Shown: one piece after another, positions 1 through 5,733 of the stretch
Layout of the letters: every line of letters begins with the position of its first letter
How positions within the stretch are numbered: the first letter of the stretch is position 1
Source: Acidobacteriota bacterium
GTDB lineage: Bacteria; Actinomycetota; Acidimicrobiia; Acidimicrobiales; SHLQ01
Length of the DNA: 7,666 nucleotides
Reading direction: 5' to 3'
NCBI GenBank assembly: GCA_022562835.1
Contig: JADFOM010000111.1
Span: forward strand, 1-7,666
The notes under the pieces: generated by a model
Database searches by the model: none
The model's input: the letters and a program-made list of their open reading frames with translations, nothing else
What the model was told of the DNA's origin: nothing
Program-made: the position numbers and the translations under genes

Positions 1-210
1 TCGAGGTTCGGTCAGCCAGTGTTCGATTTCGAACTGCCAGGCACCGTCGGTGATCTCGACGAGTGTTCCTATGAAGGCGATGTCGCCAGCCTGGTCATCG
101 AACGACCGTGAGGTGTTCGAACACTCGCATGCGTGCGCGGTGGTGGCTCCCACCGCGGTCAGACCGACCGATACCACGAAGAGCGCAAGCAGAGCGCGAC
201 GAAAAAGCAT
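1..210 (-). CDS. Partial secreted protein with Cys-x-Cys mature N terminus (TIMP/netrin-like, 5' part only)
   Basis: The reverse strand reads open for 70 codons from an ATG at 210 to the window edge, so only the N-terminal part is visible. Residues 1-27 form a textbook signal peptide: basic start (RR at 4-5), hydrophobic core rich in A/L/V, and an AHA cleavage site at 25-27. The mature protein would begin with Cys28, followed by Cys30. Further on, an acidic residue is followed by an IAFIGTLVEI stretch (44-53) and a WQFEIEHWL stretch (58-66). A mature start of Cys-x-Cys, then D-x-x-F-x-G-x-V-x, then a beta strand ending in Trp, is the pattern I know from bacterial proteins with a TIMP/netrin-like (OB-fold) domain; this assignment is inferred. 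An in-frame TGA lies 12 codons upstream and no other ATG, GTG or TTG lies between, which fixes the start. The ribosome site is poor (AGGG directly abutting the ATG). It is transcribed divergently from the folP-like gene. Confidence 0.72.
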   Translation of the reverse strand, partial: MLFRRALLALFVVSVGLTAVGATTAHACECSNTSRSFDDQAGDIAFIGTLVEITDGAWQFEIEHWLTEPR

Positions 211-310
211 CCCTGCAGTGTCGCAGGAAACCTGGCGATCGCGTCGTCAGCGGCGGACATCTGCATCCTTGCAGCGTGGATCCCTGGTTGGACGTTTAGG
301 GTGCACTCCG
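211..310. promoter_or_regulatory. Divergent intergenic region between secreted-protein gene and folP2-like gene
   Basis: This 100-base gap separates two divergent start codons, so promoters for both directions should lie here or nearby. I see no convincing -10/-35 pair for either direction. An AGGG at 298-301, nine bases before the ATG at 311, is a usable Shine-Dalgarno site for the plus-strand gene. An 8-base palindrome (GCGATCGC, 235-242) is present once and has no evident meaning. Confidence 0.45.
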
Positions 311-1159
311 ATGAGTCCGACAGTTGCGACAAAGCTCGAGTTGGGTGGCCGCTCCTACGACATCACGTATCGCGCGTTGGTGATGGGCATCCTCAACCGT
401 ACGCCGGATTCTTTCTTCGACGGCGGTGAGTATTTCGAGTTCGACGCGTTCTTGGCCAAGGCGGAGGCCCATGTCACAGCGGGCGCCGACTGCCTCGACG
501 TGGGTGGTGTCAAGGCCGGGCCCGGCGTCGAGGTGACACCTAGCGAAGAACTCGATCGAGTCGTGCCGGCCGTGGAGGCCTTGGTTGCACGGTTCGACCT
601 ACCGATCTCAGTTGACACGTTCCGTGCCTCGGTAGCGCAAGAGTGTTATCGGGCGGGAGCTGTGGTCGGCAACGACATAAGTGGTTTCGCGGATCCGGAC
701 TACCTACGAGTCGCCGCAGAACACGGCGCGTCCGTCGTCGCCTGCCACATCCGGCTGGCTCCCCGGGTGCCCGATCCCGAACCGCATTACGACGATCTGC
801 GCGGCGAGGTGTGTGCGTTCTTGTCCAGTCGCGCCGAGTGGGCTTTGCGCGCCGGTATCCCCTCGAGTCGGATCATGCTCGACGCCGGTCTTGATCTCGG
901 CAAGACCGAGAAGATGTCGGCAACGCTGCTCGGCACGACCGACGATTTGACGCGGTTGGGGTTCCCAGTCTTTCTGTCAGCCTCGAACAAACGGTTTCTT
1001 GGAGAATTGACCGGCACAGAGACCGAAGACCGAAACTATGCCTCACATAGCGCACATGTGATCGGCATCGTGAAAGGAGCACGTATCCTGCGCGCCCACG
1101 ATGTCGCGGGGAGTCGCCGCGTCGCAGATGTCACCGCAGCGATCCTGGAGAAACAATGA
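311..1159 (+). CDS. folP2: FolP2-type dihydropteroate synthase homologue (282 aa), probably not a classical DHPS
   Basis: The protein has the TIM-barrel layout of the pterin-binding family. LNRTPDSF (28-35) matches the N-terminal signature. SVDTF (100-104), ND (121-122), Asp191 with GK (197-198), SNK (225-227) and RAHDV (261-265) match the later substrate-binding positions. The second signature loop is different: classical DHPS has GGESTRPG, while this protein has DVGGVKAGPG (63-72), so the Thr and Arg that contact the pterin diphosphate are replaced by Ala69 and Gly70. The same DVGGVKAGPG loop occurs in mycobacterial FolP2, which is reported to lack detectable DHPS activity. A true folate role is therefore uncertain. 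I chose ATG 311 because it has AGGG nine bases upstream and gives normal family length; an open frame back to base 50 would add a low-quality extension antisense to the secreted-protein gene. The stop overlaps the holA start by ATGA. No other folate gene is nearby. Confidence 0.85.
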   Translation: MSPTVATKLELGGRSYDITYRALVMGILNRTPDSFFDGGEYFEFDAFLAKAEAHVTAGADCLDVGGVKAGPGVEVTPSEELDRVVPAVEALVARFDLPISVDTFRASVAQECYRAGAVVGNDISGFADPDYLRVAAEHGASVVACHIRLAPRVPDPEPHYDDLRGEVCAFLSSRAEWALRAGIPSSRIMLDAGLDLGKTEKMSATLLGTTDDLTRLGFPVFLSASNKRFLGELTGTETEDRNYASHSAHVIGIVKGARILRAHDVAGSRRVADVTAAILEKQ

Positions 1160-2181
1160 GTGAGCGGCCACCGATCACCATCGTGAGGGGCGACGATGAG
1201 ACGCTTTTGCGGGAGGCGCTCGATGCGACCGTGAAGTCGTTGATCGGTGACGCAGACAGCAGCCTCGCGGTGACCGAGCTCTACGAGGATGACTACGTCG
1301 AGGGGGATCGTCGCTCTCTCGGTGCGATCATCGACGCCGCTTCGACCCCGCCGCTCTTCACGGAGTGCCGTGTGATCGTCGCGCATCACATGGGACGCTT
1401 CTCGAAAGCCGGCGACGTTGCGTCAATGGTCGATTATCTCACCGACCCGGCGGAGTCCGCTTCGATCGTGTTGGTCTGGGAACGCGGCGTCAATCCCAAA
1501 CAGGATCGGCTGTCGGCTGTACCGAAGTCGCTGTTGTCTGCGATCGAGCAGGCCGGTGGATCGACCGTAGAGTCCTCGACCGGTTCGGGTCGTAAGGCCG
1601 GGGCCTGGCTCGACAGGCGCCTTTCAGCGGCTGAGATTAATTTCACCGCTGCGGCGAGCCGGTCGATCGCCGAAACGTTCGGAGAACAACGTTCCCGGGT
1701 CGTCGGGCTTGTCGAGGTGCTCGAGGTCGCGTTCGATGAGGGTGTCACGCTCGACGTCGACGACATAGCTCCGTTTCTGGGAGGGGCGGGGGAGGTTCCG
1801 CCATGGGATCTCACCGATGCGATTGCGTCGGCCGATGCTCCCTCCGCGATTGACGCGCTGGGACGCATGATCGGACCGGGTGGCCGTCACCCGCTTCAGA
1901 TACTTGCCTCGCTGCACAATCACTATGGGCGCCTCTTGCGCCTTGACGGTGCTGGGGCAAGAAACGAGAAGGAGGCCGCCGCGCTACTCGGTATCAAGGG
2001 GTCTACATTTCCCGCGAAGAAGGCCCTGGAGCAGGCCCGCTCGATCGGTCACGAGGCTGTAGTGCGGGCAATCGAGCTGTTGGCCCGAGCGGACCGCGAT
2101 CTACGCGGTGCAACGGCATGGCCAGAAGAGCTCGTGCTCGAGGTGCTCGTCGCGCGGCTCGCTCAACTGCACCGTCGCTGA
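1156..2181 (+). CDS. holA: DNA polymerase III subunit delta (clamp loader)
   Basis: This 341-residue protein matches the delta subunit of the DNA polymerase III clamp-loader complex, which opens the beta sliding clamp and places it on primed DNA. The N-terminal third (about 1-140) is the degenerate AAA-type domain that in delta lacks a working Walker A. It begins with ITIVRGDDETLLREAL (7-22) and includes a strand reading CRVIVAHHMGRFSK and a later SIVLVWERG. The C-terminal third is the helical collar domain, with the family pattern PPWDLTDAIASADA (215-228) and an ending DLRGATAWPEELVLEVLVARLA. The length is normal. A GGAG at 1147-1150, five bases before the ATG, supports the start, and the ATGA overlap suggests translational coupling to the folP2-like gene. 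In many actinobacteria comEC precedes holA; here it does not. The gene converges with rpsT across a 38-base gap. Confidence 0.92.
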   Translation: MSERPPITIVRGDDETLLREALDATVKSLIGDADSSLAVTELYEDDYVEGDRRSLGAIIDAASTPPLFTECRVIVAHHMGRFSKAGDVASMVDYLTDPAESASIVLVWERGVNPKQDRLSAVPKSLLSAIEQAGGSTVESSTGSGRKAGAWLDRRLSAAEINFTAAASRSIAETFGEQRSRVVGLVEVLEVAFDEGVTLDVDDIAPFLGGAGEVPPWDLTDAIASADAPSAIDALGRMIGPGGRHPLQILASLHNHYGRLLRLDGAGARNEKEAAALLGIKGSTFPAKKALEQARSIGHEAVVRAIELLARADRDLRGATAWPEELVLEVLVARLAQLHRR

Positions 2182-2219
2182 TACTCCCGCGAGTTGGGGT
2201 TCTTCAGGTGCGCTGAGCT

Positions 2220-2480
2220 TCAGCTAGCGTTGTTCTCGCGCGATTTCAGGCGAGACTTTCGGCGCGATGCTTCATTGCGGTGGATGACACCCTTGTGCAT
2301 GGCCTTGTCTATGCGTCGATAGGCCTCGTCGAGCTTCGCCGCGATGTCGTCAGCGCCCTCTTCGATGGCGGTCGTTGCAGCGTTGGCGGCGCTGCGCATT
2401 TCGCTTCGCACACCCTTGTTGCGCACGCGGCGCTTCTCGTTTTGAAGGTTGCGCTTGATCTGGCTCTTGATGTTGGCCAC
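2220..2480 (-). CDS. rpsT: 30S ribosomal protein S20
   Basis: The 86-residue, strongly basic, helix-forming protein begins MANIKSQIKRNLQNEKRR and ends in a Lys/Arg-rich tail (HRNEASRRKSRLKSR), both typical of S20. S20 binds 16S rRNA at the bottom of the 30S body and helps early assembly. Its length is the family norm. The start codon is GTG (2480-2478), directly giving the conserved second residue Ala; the possible ribosome site, GAGAA at 2488-2484, is weak and close. Placement opposite to holA and divergent from lepA matches the arrangement in other actinobacteria. S20 synthesis is autoregulated at translation in Escherichia coli; nothing in the short leader here shows that directly. Confidence 0.97.
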   Translation of the reverse strand: MANIKSQIKRNLQNEKRRVRNKGVRSEMRSAANAATTAIEEGADDIAAKLDEAYRRIDKAMHKGVIHRNEASRRKSRLKSRENNAS

Positions 2481-2513
2481 GGGTTCTCACAGTCGATCTA
2501 TCGGCGACAGAAA

Positions 2514-2519
2514 ATGATA
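2514..2519 (-). promoter_or_regulatory. Candidate -10 element for rpsT (TATCAT)
   Basis: On the reverse strand TATCAT lies 34 bases before the GTG start of rpsT and differs from the TATAAT consensus at one position. It sits in the only A/T-rich patch of the gap. No convincing -35 hexamer is visible 16-18 bases further upstream. If it is used, the rpsT leader would be roughly 25-30 bases. Confidence 0.45.
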
Positions 2520-2530
2520 CCAGCGCGGTC

Positions 2531-2574
2531 GTCGGTTGCGGCTACCCGGCTTGGTCTAATCGGGCGGAACCGAC
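2531..2574. repeat. Compound inverted repeat between rpsT and lepA
   Basis: GTCGGTT (2531-2537) is the perfect reverse complement of AACCGAC (2568-2574). Inside it, CCCG (2545-2548) pairs with CGGG (2561-2564) around a 12-base loop. The loop holds TCTAAT (2555-2560), a possible -10 for lepA. The element lies upstream of the candidate rpsT -10. It could be an operator for the divergent pair or a structured piece of one transcript; the function is not known. Confidence 0.4.
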
Positions 2575-2600
2575 GCTGCGAGCCACTAGCTTGACCGCAG

Positions 2601-4385
2601 ATGCAGGATCGGATCCGCAACACCTCGATCATCGCGCATATCGACCATGGGAAGTCCACCCTTGCGGACCGCATGCTTGAGATGTGCGGTGCGGTCGACC
2701 CCCGGGAGATGCGAGAGCAGTACCTCGATTCGATGGACCTCGAACGAGAACGTGGGATCACGATCAAGCTGCAAAGTGTCAAGCTGGGCTGGAAGGGCTA
2801 CCAGATCAACTTGATCGATACGCCCGGCCACGTCGACTTCGGCTATGAGGTATCGCGCTCGCTCGCAGCGTGTGAAGGCGTCATCTTGGTGGTCGACGCA
2901 GCTCAGGGCATCGAGGCACAAACGTTAGCCAATTGTTATCTCGCGCTGGAAAACGACCTCGAGATCGTTGCGGTACTGAACAAGATCGATCTCCCCGCCG
3001 CCGATCCGGATCGTTACGCAGCTGAGATCGAGAATGTGTTGGGCATTGCATCGGCCGAGATATGTCGGATCAGTGCCAAGACGGGTGCTGGTGTGGAATC
3101 GCTACTCGACGCCGTGGTTGCCAAAACGCCCCCGCCCGCCGGTGATGTGAACGCGCCCCTTCAGGCGTTGATCTTTGACAGCAGCTTCGATCAGTACCGC
3201 GGCGTCGTGAGCTCAGTGCGGGTCTTCAACGGATCGATCAAGACGGGCGACACACTCAAGTTTGTGCAGGCGGGCAGCTCGCACGTCGCCGATGAAATCG
3301 GTGTGCGGACACCTGAGCTCGAGTCGGTTGACGTTCTTGCGACCGGCGAGGTCGGTTACCTGATCGCTGGCATCAAGGATGTCGGCCAGGCCCGTTCGGG
3401 TGAGACGGTCACGATCGCAGGGTCTGAGGCGGCTGAGGCTCTCAAGGGATACATGGAGCCCAAACCGATGGTCTTCTCGGGGTTGTATCCGATCGATGGC
3501 GACGAGTTCTCGGCGTTGCGTGAGGCCCTCGACCGTCTCCAACTCAACGATTCGAGCTACACCTTTGCCCCGGAGACGTCAGGAGCGCTCGGACACGGGT
3601 TCCGCTGCGGATTCCTTGGATTATTGCACATGGAGATCGTGCGCGAACGACTTGAGCGAGAGTTCGGGTTGAGCCTGATCTCTACCGCCCCGTCAGTGGA
3701 GTACCAGGTCACCACGACCGCCGGGGAGGTCCTTCTCATCGACAATCCGTCCGACATGCCCGATCCGGCGGTGACAGCGTGTATCGAAGAACCGATGCTC
3801 GACGTCGCGATCATTACGCCTGCCGACTACACCGGGACTGTGATGGACTTGTGTCAGACCCGCCGAGGCGAACTGGGCGAGATGGAGTACCTGTCGCCCG
3901 AACGTCTCGAGCTGAAGTACAGGATTCCGCTCGCCGAGGTAGTCCTCGACTTCTTCGACCAGCTCAAGAGCAGGACACAGGGTTATGCGAGCCTCGACTA
4001 CGAGACAGCTGGTTATAAAGAAGCGAAATTGGTGAAGGTCGACATCTTGTTGCATGGCGATCCTGTCGACGCGTTCTCGGCCATCGTCCACAACGATCGC
4101 GCCTACGACTATGGGCGACGCATGGCTAAGAAACTGGCTGAGCTAATCCCGCGCCAACAGTTCGATGTGCCGATCCAGGCGGCGATCGGAGCTCGGATTA
4201 TCGCGCGGGAGACGGTCAAGGCCTACCGTAAGGACGTGACAGCCAAGCTCTACGGCGGTGACATCACGCGCAAGCGCAAGCTGCTCGAAAAGCAGCGCGA
4301 GGGCAAGAAGCGAATGAAGTCGATTGGCAGTGTCAACATTCCCCAAGAGGCTTTCATCTCTGCCTTGACGCTCGACGACGACTGA
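2601..4385 (+). CDS. lepA: Elongation factor 4 (LepA), ribosome-associated GTPase
   Basis: The 594-residue protein is a full-length LepA/EF4. The G domain carries all motifs: AHIDHGKST (12-20, G1), RGIT (51-54, G2), DTPGH (73-77, G3), NKID (127-130, G4) and SAK (158-160, G5). EF-Tu-like domain II and the EF-G-like domains follow. The unique LepA C-terminal domain holds the basic stretch GGDITRKRKLLEKQREGKKRMK and ends near NIPQEAFISAL. LepA is a conserved GTPase on the ribosome, proposed to act in back-translocation and in 30S biogenesis or initiation. An in-frame TGA at 2592-2594 lies nine bases before the ATG, so the start is fixed even though no Shine-Dalgarno sequence is visible. In many bacteria hemW follows lepA; here hrcA follows directly after 161 bases. 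Confidence 0.98.
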   Translation: MQDRIRNTSIIAHIDHGKSTLADRMLEMCGAVDPREMREQYLDSMDLERERGITIKLQSVKLGWKGYQINLIDTPGHVDFGYEVSRSLAACEGVILVVDAAQGIEAQTLANCYLALENDLEIVAVLNKIDLPAADPDRYAAEIENVLGIASAEICRISAKTGAGVESLLDAVVAKTPPPAGDVNAPLQALIFDSSFDQYRGVVSSVRVFNGSIKTGDTLKFVQAGSSHVADEIGVRTPELESVDVLATGEVGYLIAGIKDVGQARSGETVTIAGSEAAEALKGYMEPKPMVFSGLYPIDGDEFSALREALDRLQLNDSSYTFAPETSGALGHGFRCGFLGLLHMEIVRERLEREFGLSLISTAPSVEYQVTTTAGEVLLIDNPSDMPDPAVTACIEEPMLDVAIITPADYTGTVMDLCQTRRGELGEMEYLSPERLELKYRIPLAEVVLDFFDQLKSRTQGYASLDYETAGYKEAKLVKVDILLHGDPVDAFSAIVHNDRAYDYGRRMAKKLAELIPRQQFDVPIQAAIGARIIARETVKAYRKDVTAKLYGGDITRKRKLLEKQREGKKRMKSIGSVNIPQEAFISALTLDDD

Positions 4386-4451
4386 ATCCGAGGACTGCGC
4401 GTGTGAGCTGACGGAACTGCCGCCGCCGCTGTAGCGATGCTCAATGGTATT

Positions 4452-4474
4452 GGCTTGCGCTCTTGCGCAAAGCC
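4452..4474 (+). terminator. Stable hairpin in lepA-hrcA gap, possible lepA terminator
   Basis: GGCTTGCGC (4452-4460) pairs with GCGCAAAGCC (4465-4474) around a TCTT loop, giving nine base pairs with one bulged A. It lies 66 bases after the lepA stop. No T tract follows, so it is not a classical intrinsic terminator, though actinobacterial terminators often lack one. Its 3' arm is shared with a second inverted repeat (AGCCT 4471-4475 with AGGCT 4485-4489), so the two structures would exclude each other in RNA. Confidence 0.4.
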
Positions 4475-4536
4475 TGTCGAGACTAGGCTGTGGTAGGAAC
4501 ATCTGGGGCACTGACGGCCCGCAGCAACTGATGACC

Positions 4537-4540
4537 GGAG
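4537..4540 (+). promoter_or_regulatory. Ribosome binding site of hrcA (GGAG)
   Basis: GGAG stands six bases before the ATG at 4547 and supports that codon as the start. The HrcA N terminus also begins at the expected place in the family. Confidence 0.7.
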
Positions 4541-4546
4541 CCCATC

Positions 4547-5572
4547 ATGCTAGACGATCGCAAGGCCGCCATATTGAGCGCGATCGTCGCCGAGTACATC
4601 GATACCGCCCAGCCTGTGGGGTCCTCACATGTGGTGTCGGCGCCCGGTGTCGATGTGTCATCGGCGACGGTACGAAACGAGATGGGATCGCTCGAGGATG
4701 AGGGCTTCTTGTACCAGCCCCACACGAGTGCTGGCCGTGTGCCCACTGAGAAGGGCTATCGCCAATTCGTCGATGGTCTGGCCGAACCAGCGGCGCTTGC
4801 TCGACGCGATTCTCAGCAGGTCAGCGACTTCTTCGCGCAGACCCATGATCACCTCGAAGGTCTCCTAGCGCAGACGTCGAGCCTGCTTTCGTCTCTGACC
4901 GATTGCGCCGCACTGGTCGTTGGCCCAGAGATCGACGACGAAAAGGTTCTGTCGACCCAGATCGTACGGTTGGCCTCGACTACAGCACTGGTTGTTGTCG
5001 TGCTCTCCGGTGGAGCGATCGACAAGCGGTCCGCCGAAATCCCCGCCCACGTCACCGACGACGAGATTGCGGAGGCTGGCGTTCTACTCGAGCAGGCGAC
5101 CCTCGGCCGTGTCCGTACAACGTTGTCAGAGGTGGTCCCGGTGGCGGAACAACGGTCGCCGGGTGTCATGGCGGTCCTGGATGCGTGCGTCTCCGTGCTC
5201 GCTGAGGTCGGGGTTGATCGAACTCGAGTCTTTGTCGAAGGCGCCAGCCGCGTAGCCACTGCGTTCGATGCAGTTGCGACGGTGTCCGAGGTGCTGGTCA
5301 TCCTCGAGAAACAACTCGTTGTGGTGACGTTGCTGCGTGACTTGCTCGACCGTGGGCTCAACGTTGCGATTGGATCCGAGAATGGAGTCGAACCGCTGGC
5401 AGAGTGCTCGCTGGTCGTCGCGCCTTACGGTCCGGAAGGTTCGTCGATCGGTACGATCGGTGTTCTCGGGCCGACACGGATGAATTACCCGCACGCGCTC
5501 GCTGCGGTGGCGTTGGTCTCCAACACGCTCGGCCACGCTCTCACTGAGGAAGGCATCGCAGAGGTGTCGTGA
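4547..5572 (+). CDS. hrcA: Heat-inducible transcription repressor HrcA
   Basis: HrcA represses class I heat-shock genes (groE, dnaK types) by binding the CIRCE operator, and needs GroEL to stay active. The 341-residue protein has the N-terminal winged-helix domain with the family pattern: RKAAILSAIVAEYIDTAQPVGS (5-26), SSATVRNEMGSLEDEGFL (38-55) and HTSAGRVPTEKGYRQFVD (59-76). The C-terminal GAF-like dimerisation domain includes NVAIGSENG and GVLGPTRMNYP, both conserved in HrcA. Length is normal. The order hrcA-dnaJ-rsmE is typical of actinobacteria, where the dnaJ is usually the second paralogue. I found no TTAGCACTC-N9-GAGTGCTAA type CIRCE before hrcA or dnaJ, so self-regulation by the usual operator is not shown. 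A GC-rich hairpin covers its stop codon. Confidence 0.97.
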   Translation: MLDDRKAAILSAIVAEYIDTAQPVGSSHVVSAPGVDVSSATVRNEMGSLEDEGFLYQPHTSAGRVPTEKGYRQFVDGLAEPAALARRDSQQVSDFFAQTHDHLEGLLAQTSSLLSSLTDCAALVVGPEIDDEKVLSTQIVRLASTTALVVVVLSGGAIDKRSAEIPAHVTDDEIAEAGVLLEQATLGRVRTTLSEVVPVAEQRSPGVMAVLDACVSVLAEVGVDRTRVFVEGASRVATAFDAVATVSEVLVILEKQLVVVTLLRDLLDRGLNVAIGSENGVEPLAECSLVVAPYGPEGSSIGTIGVLGPTRMNYPHALAAVALVSNTLGHALTEEGIAEVS

Positions 5573-5586
5573 GCGTGGCGCTCGCG
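5568..5586 (+). other. GC-rich hairpin overlapping the hrcA stop codon
   Basis: CGTGAGCG (5568-5575) pairs with CGCTCGCG (5579-5586) around a three-base TGG loop: eight pairs including one G-T wobble. The TGA stop (5570-5572) lies in the 5' arm. No T tract follows. It may be a weak terminator, an mRNA-stabilising 3' structure, or chance in GC-rich DNA. Confidence 0.4.
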
Positions 5587-5733
5587 TGTGGAGCGGTTGA
5601 AGCAACATCTGACGGTCGTCGTGGGCGCCGCCATGTCGCCACTAGGATTGAGAGTTACGTCAGAACTTTCAAGCGCTGAGGGCCCGGTCTATGGCGGCCG
5701 CTCCGAAGTAGTGCATTTCGACAAGGTGGACAT
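5587..5733 (+). other. Gap between hrcA and dnaJ, no gene recognised
   Basis: This remainder of the 161-base hrcA-dnaJ gap holds no convincing gene. A six-codon ATG reading frame (5691-5711) ends at TAG just before the dnaJ leader, and is probably chance. TTGAGA (5648-5653) resembles a -35 but no -10 follows at the right distance. No CIRCE or HspR-type (CTTGAGT-N7-ACTCAAG) operator was found. AGGTGG at 5724-5729, four bases before the GTG at 5734, is the likely dnaJ ribosome site. Confidence 0.5.

Noticed and set aside
235..242. GCGATCGC palindrome resembling the cyanobacterial HIP1 repeat
   Set aside because: I noticed it as an isolated case without the dense repetition seen in cyanobacteria, and the gene content is actinobacterial.
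50..310. N-terminal extension of the folP2-like protein from base 50
   Set aside because: The added residues do not resemble the DHPS family, and the stretch is antisense to a reading frame with a clear signal peptide. ATG 311 gives normal length and has AGGG upstream.
303..316. ACTC-CGAT-GAGT inverted repeat near the folP2 start, partly like CIRCE
   Set aside because: The arms are only four bases and the spacer is four instead of nine; flanking bases do not match CIRCE.
1434..1868. 144-codon open frame on the minus strand inside holA
   Set aside because: The composition is the same Ser/Pro/Thr-rich shadow type, with no recognisable domain, and it lies fully inside a confident gene.
2212..2224. 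GCTGA/TCAGC hairpin between holA and rpsT as a bidirectional terminator
   Set aside because: The stem has only five pairs, overlaps the end of rpsT and has no T tract on either strand.
3693..4091. 132-codon open frame on the minus strand inside lepA
   Set aside because: No family features, fully covered by a conserved GTPase gene.
4849..5361. 170-codon open frame on the minus strand inside hrcA
   Set aside because: It is Ser/Thr/Arg-rich low-complexity translation, as expected antisense to a GC-rich gene, and hrcA in the other direction is unmistakable.
5691..5711. Six-codon upstream open frame before dnaJ
   Set aside because: Very short, no ribosome site in front, and such frames are common by chance.
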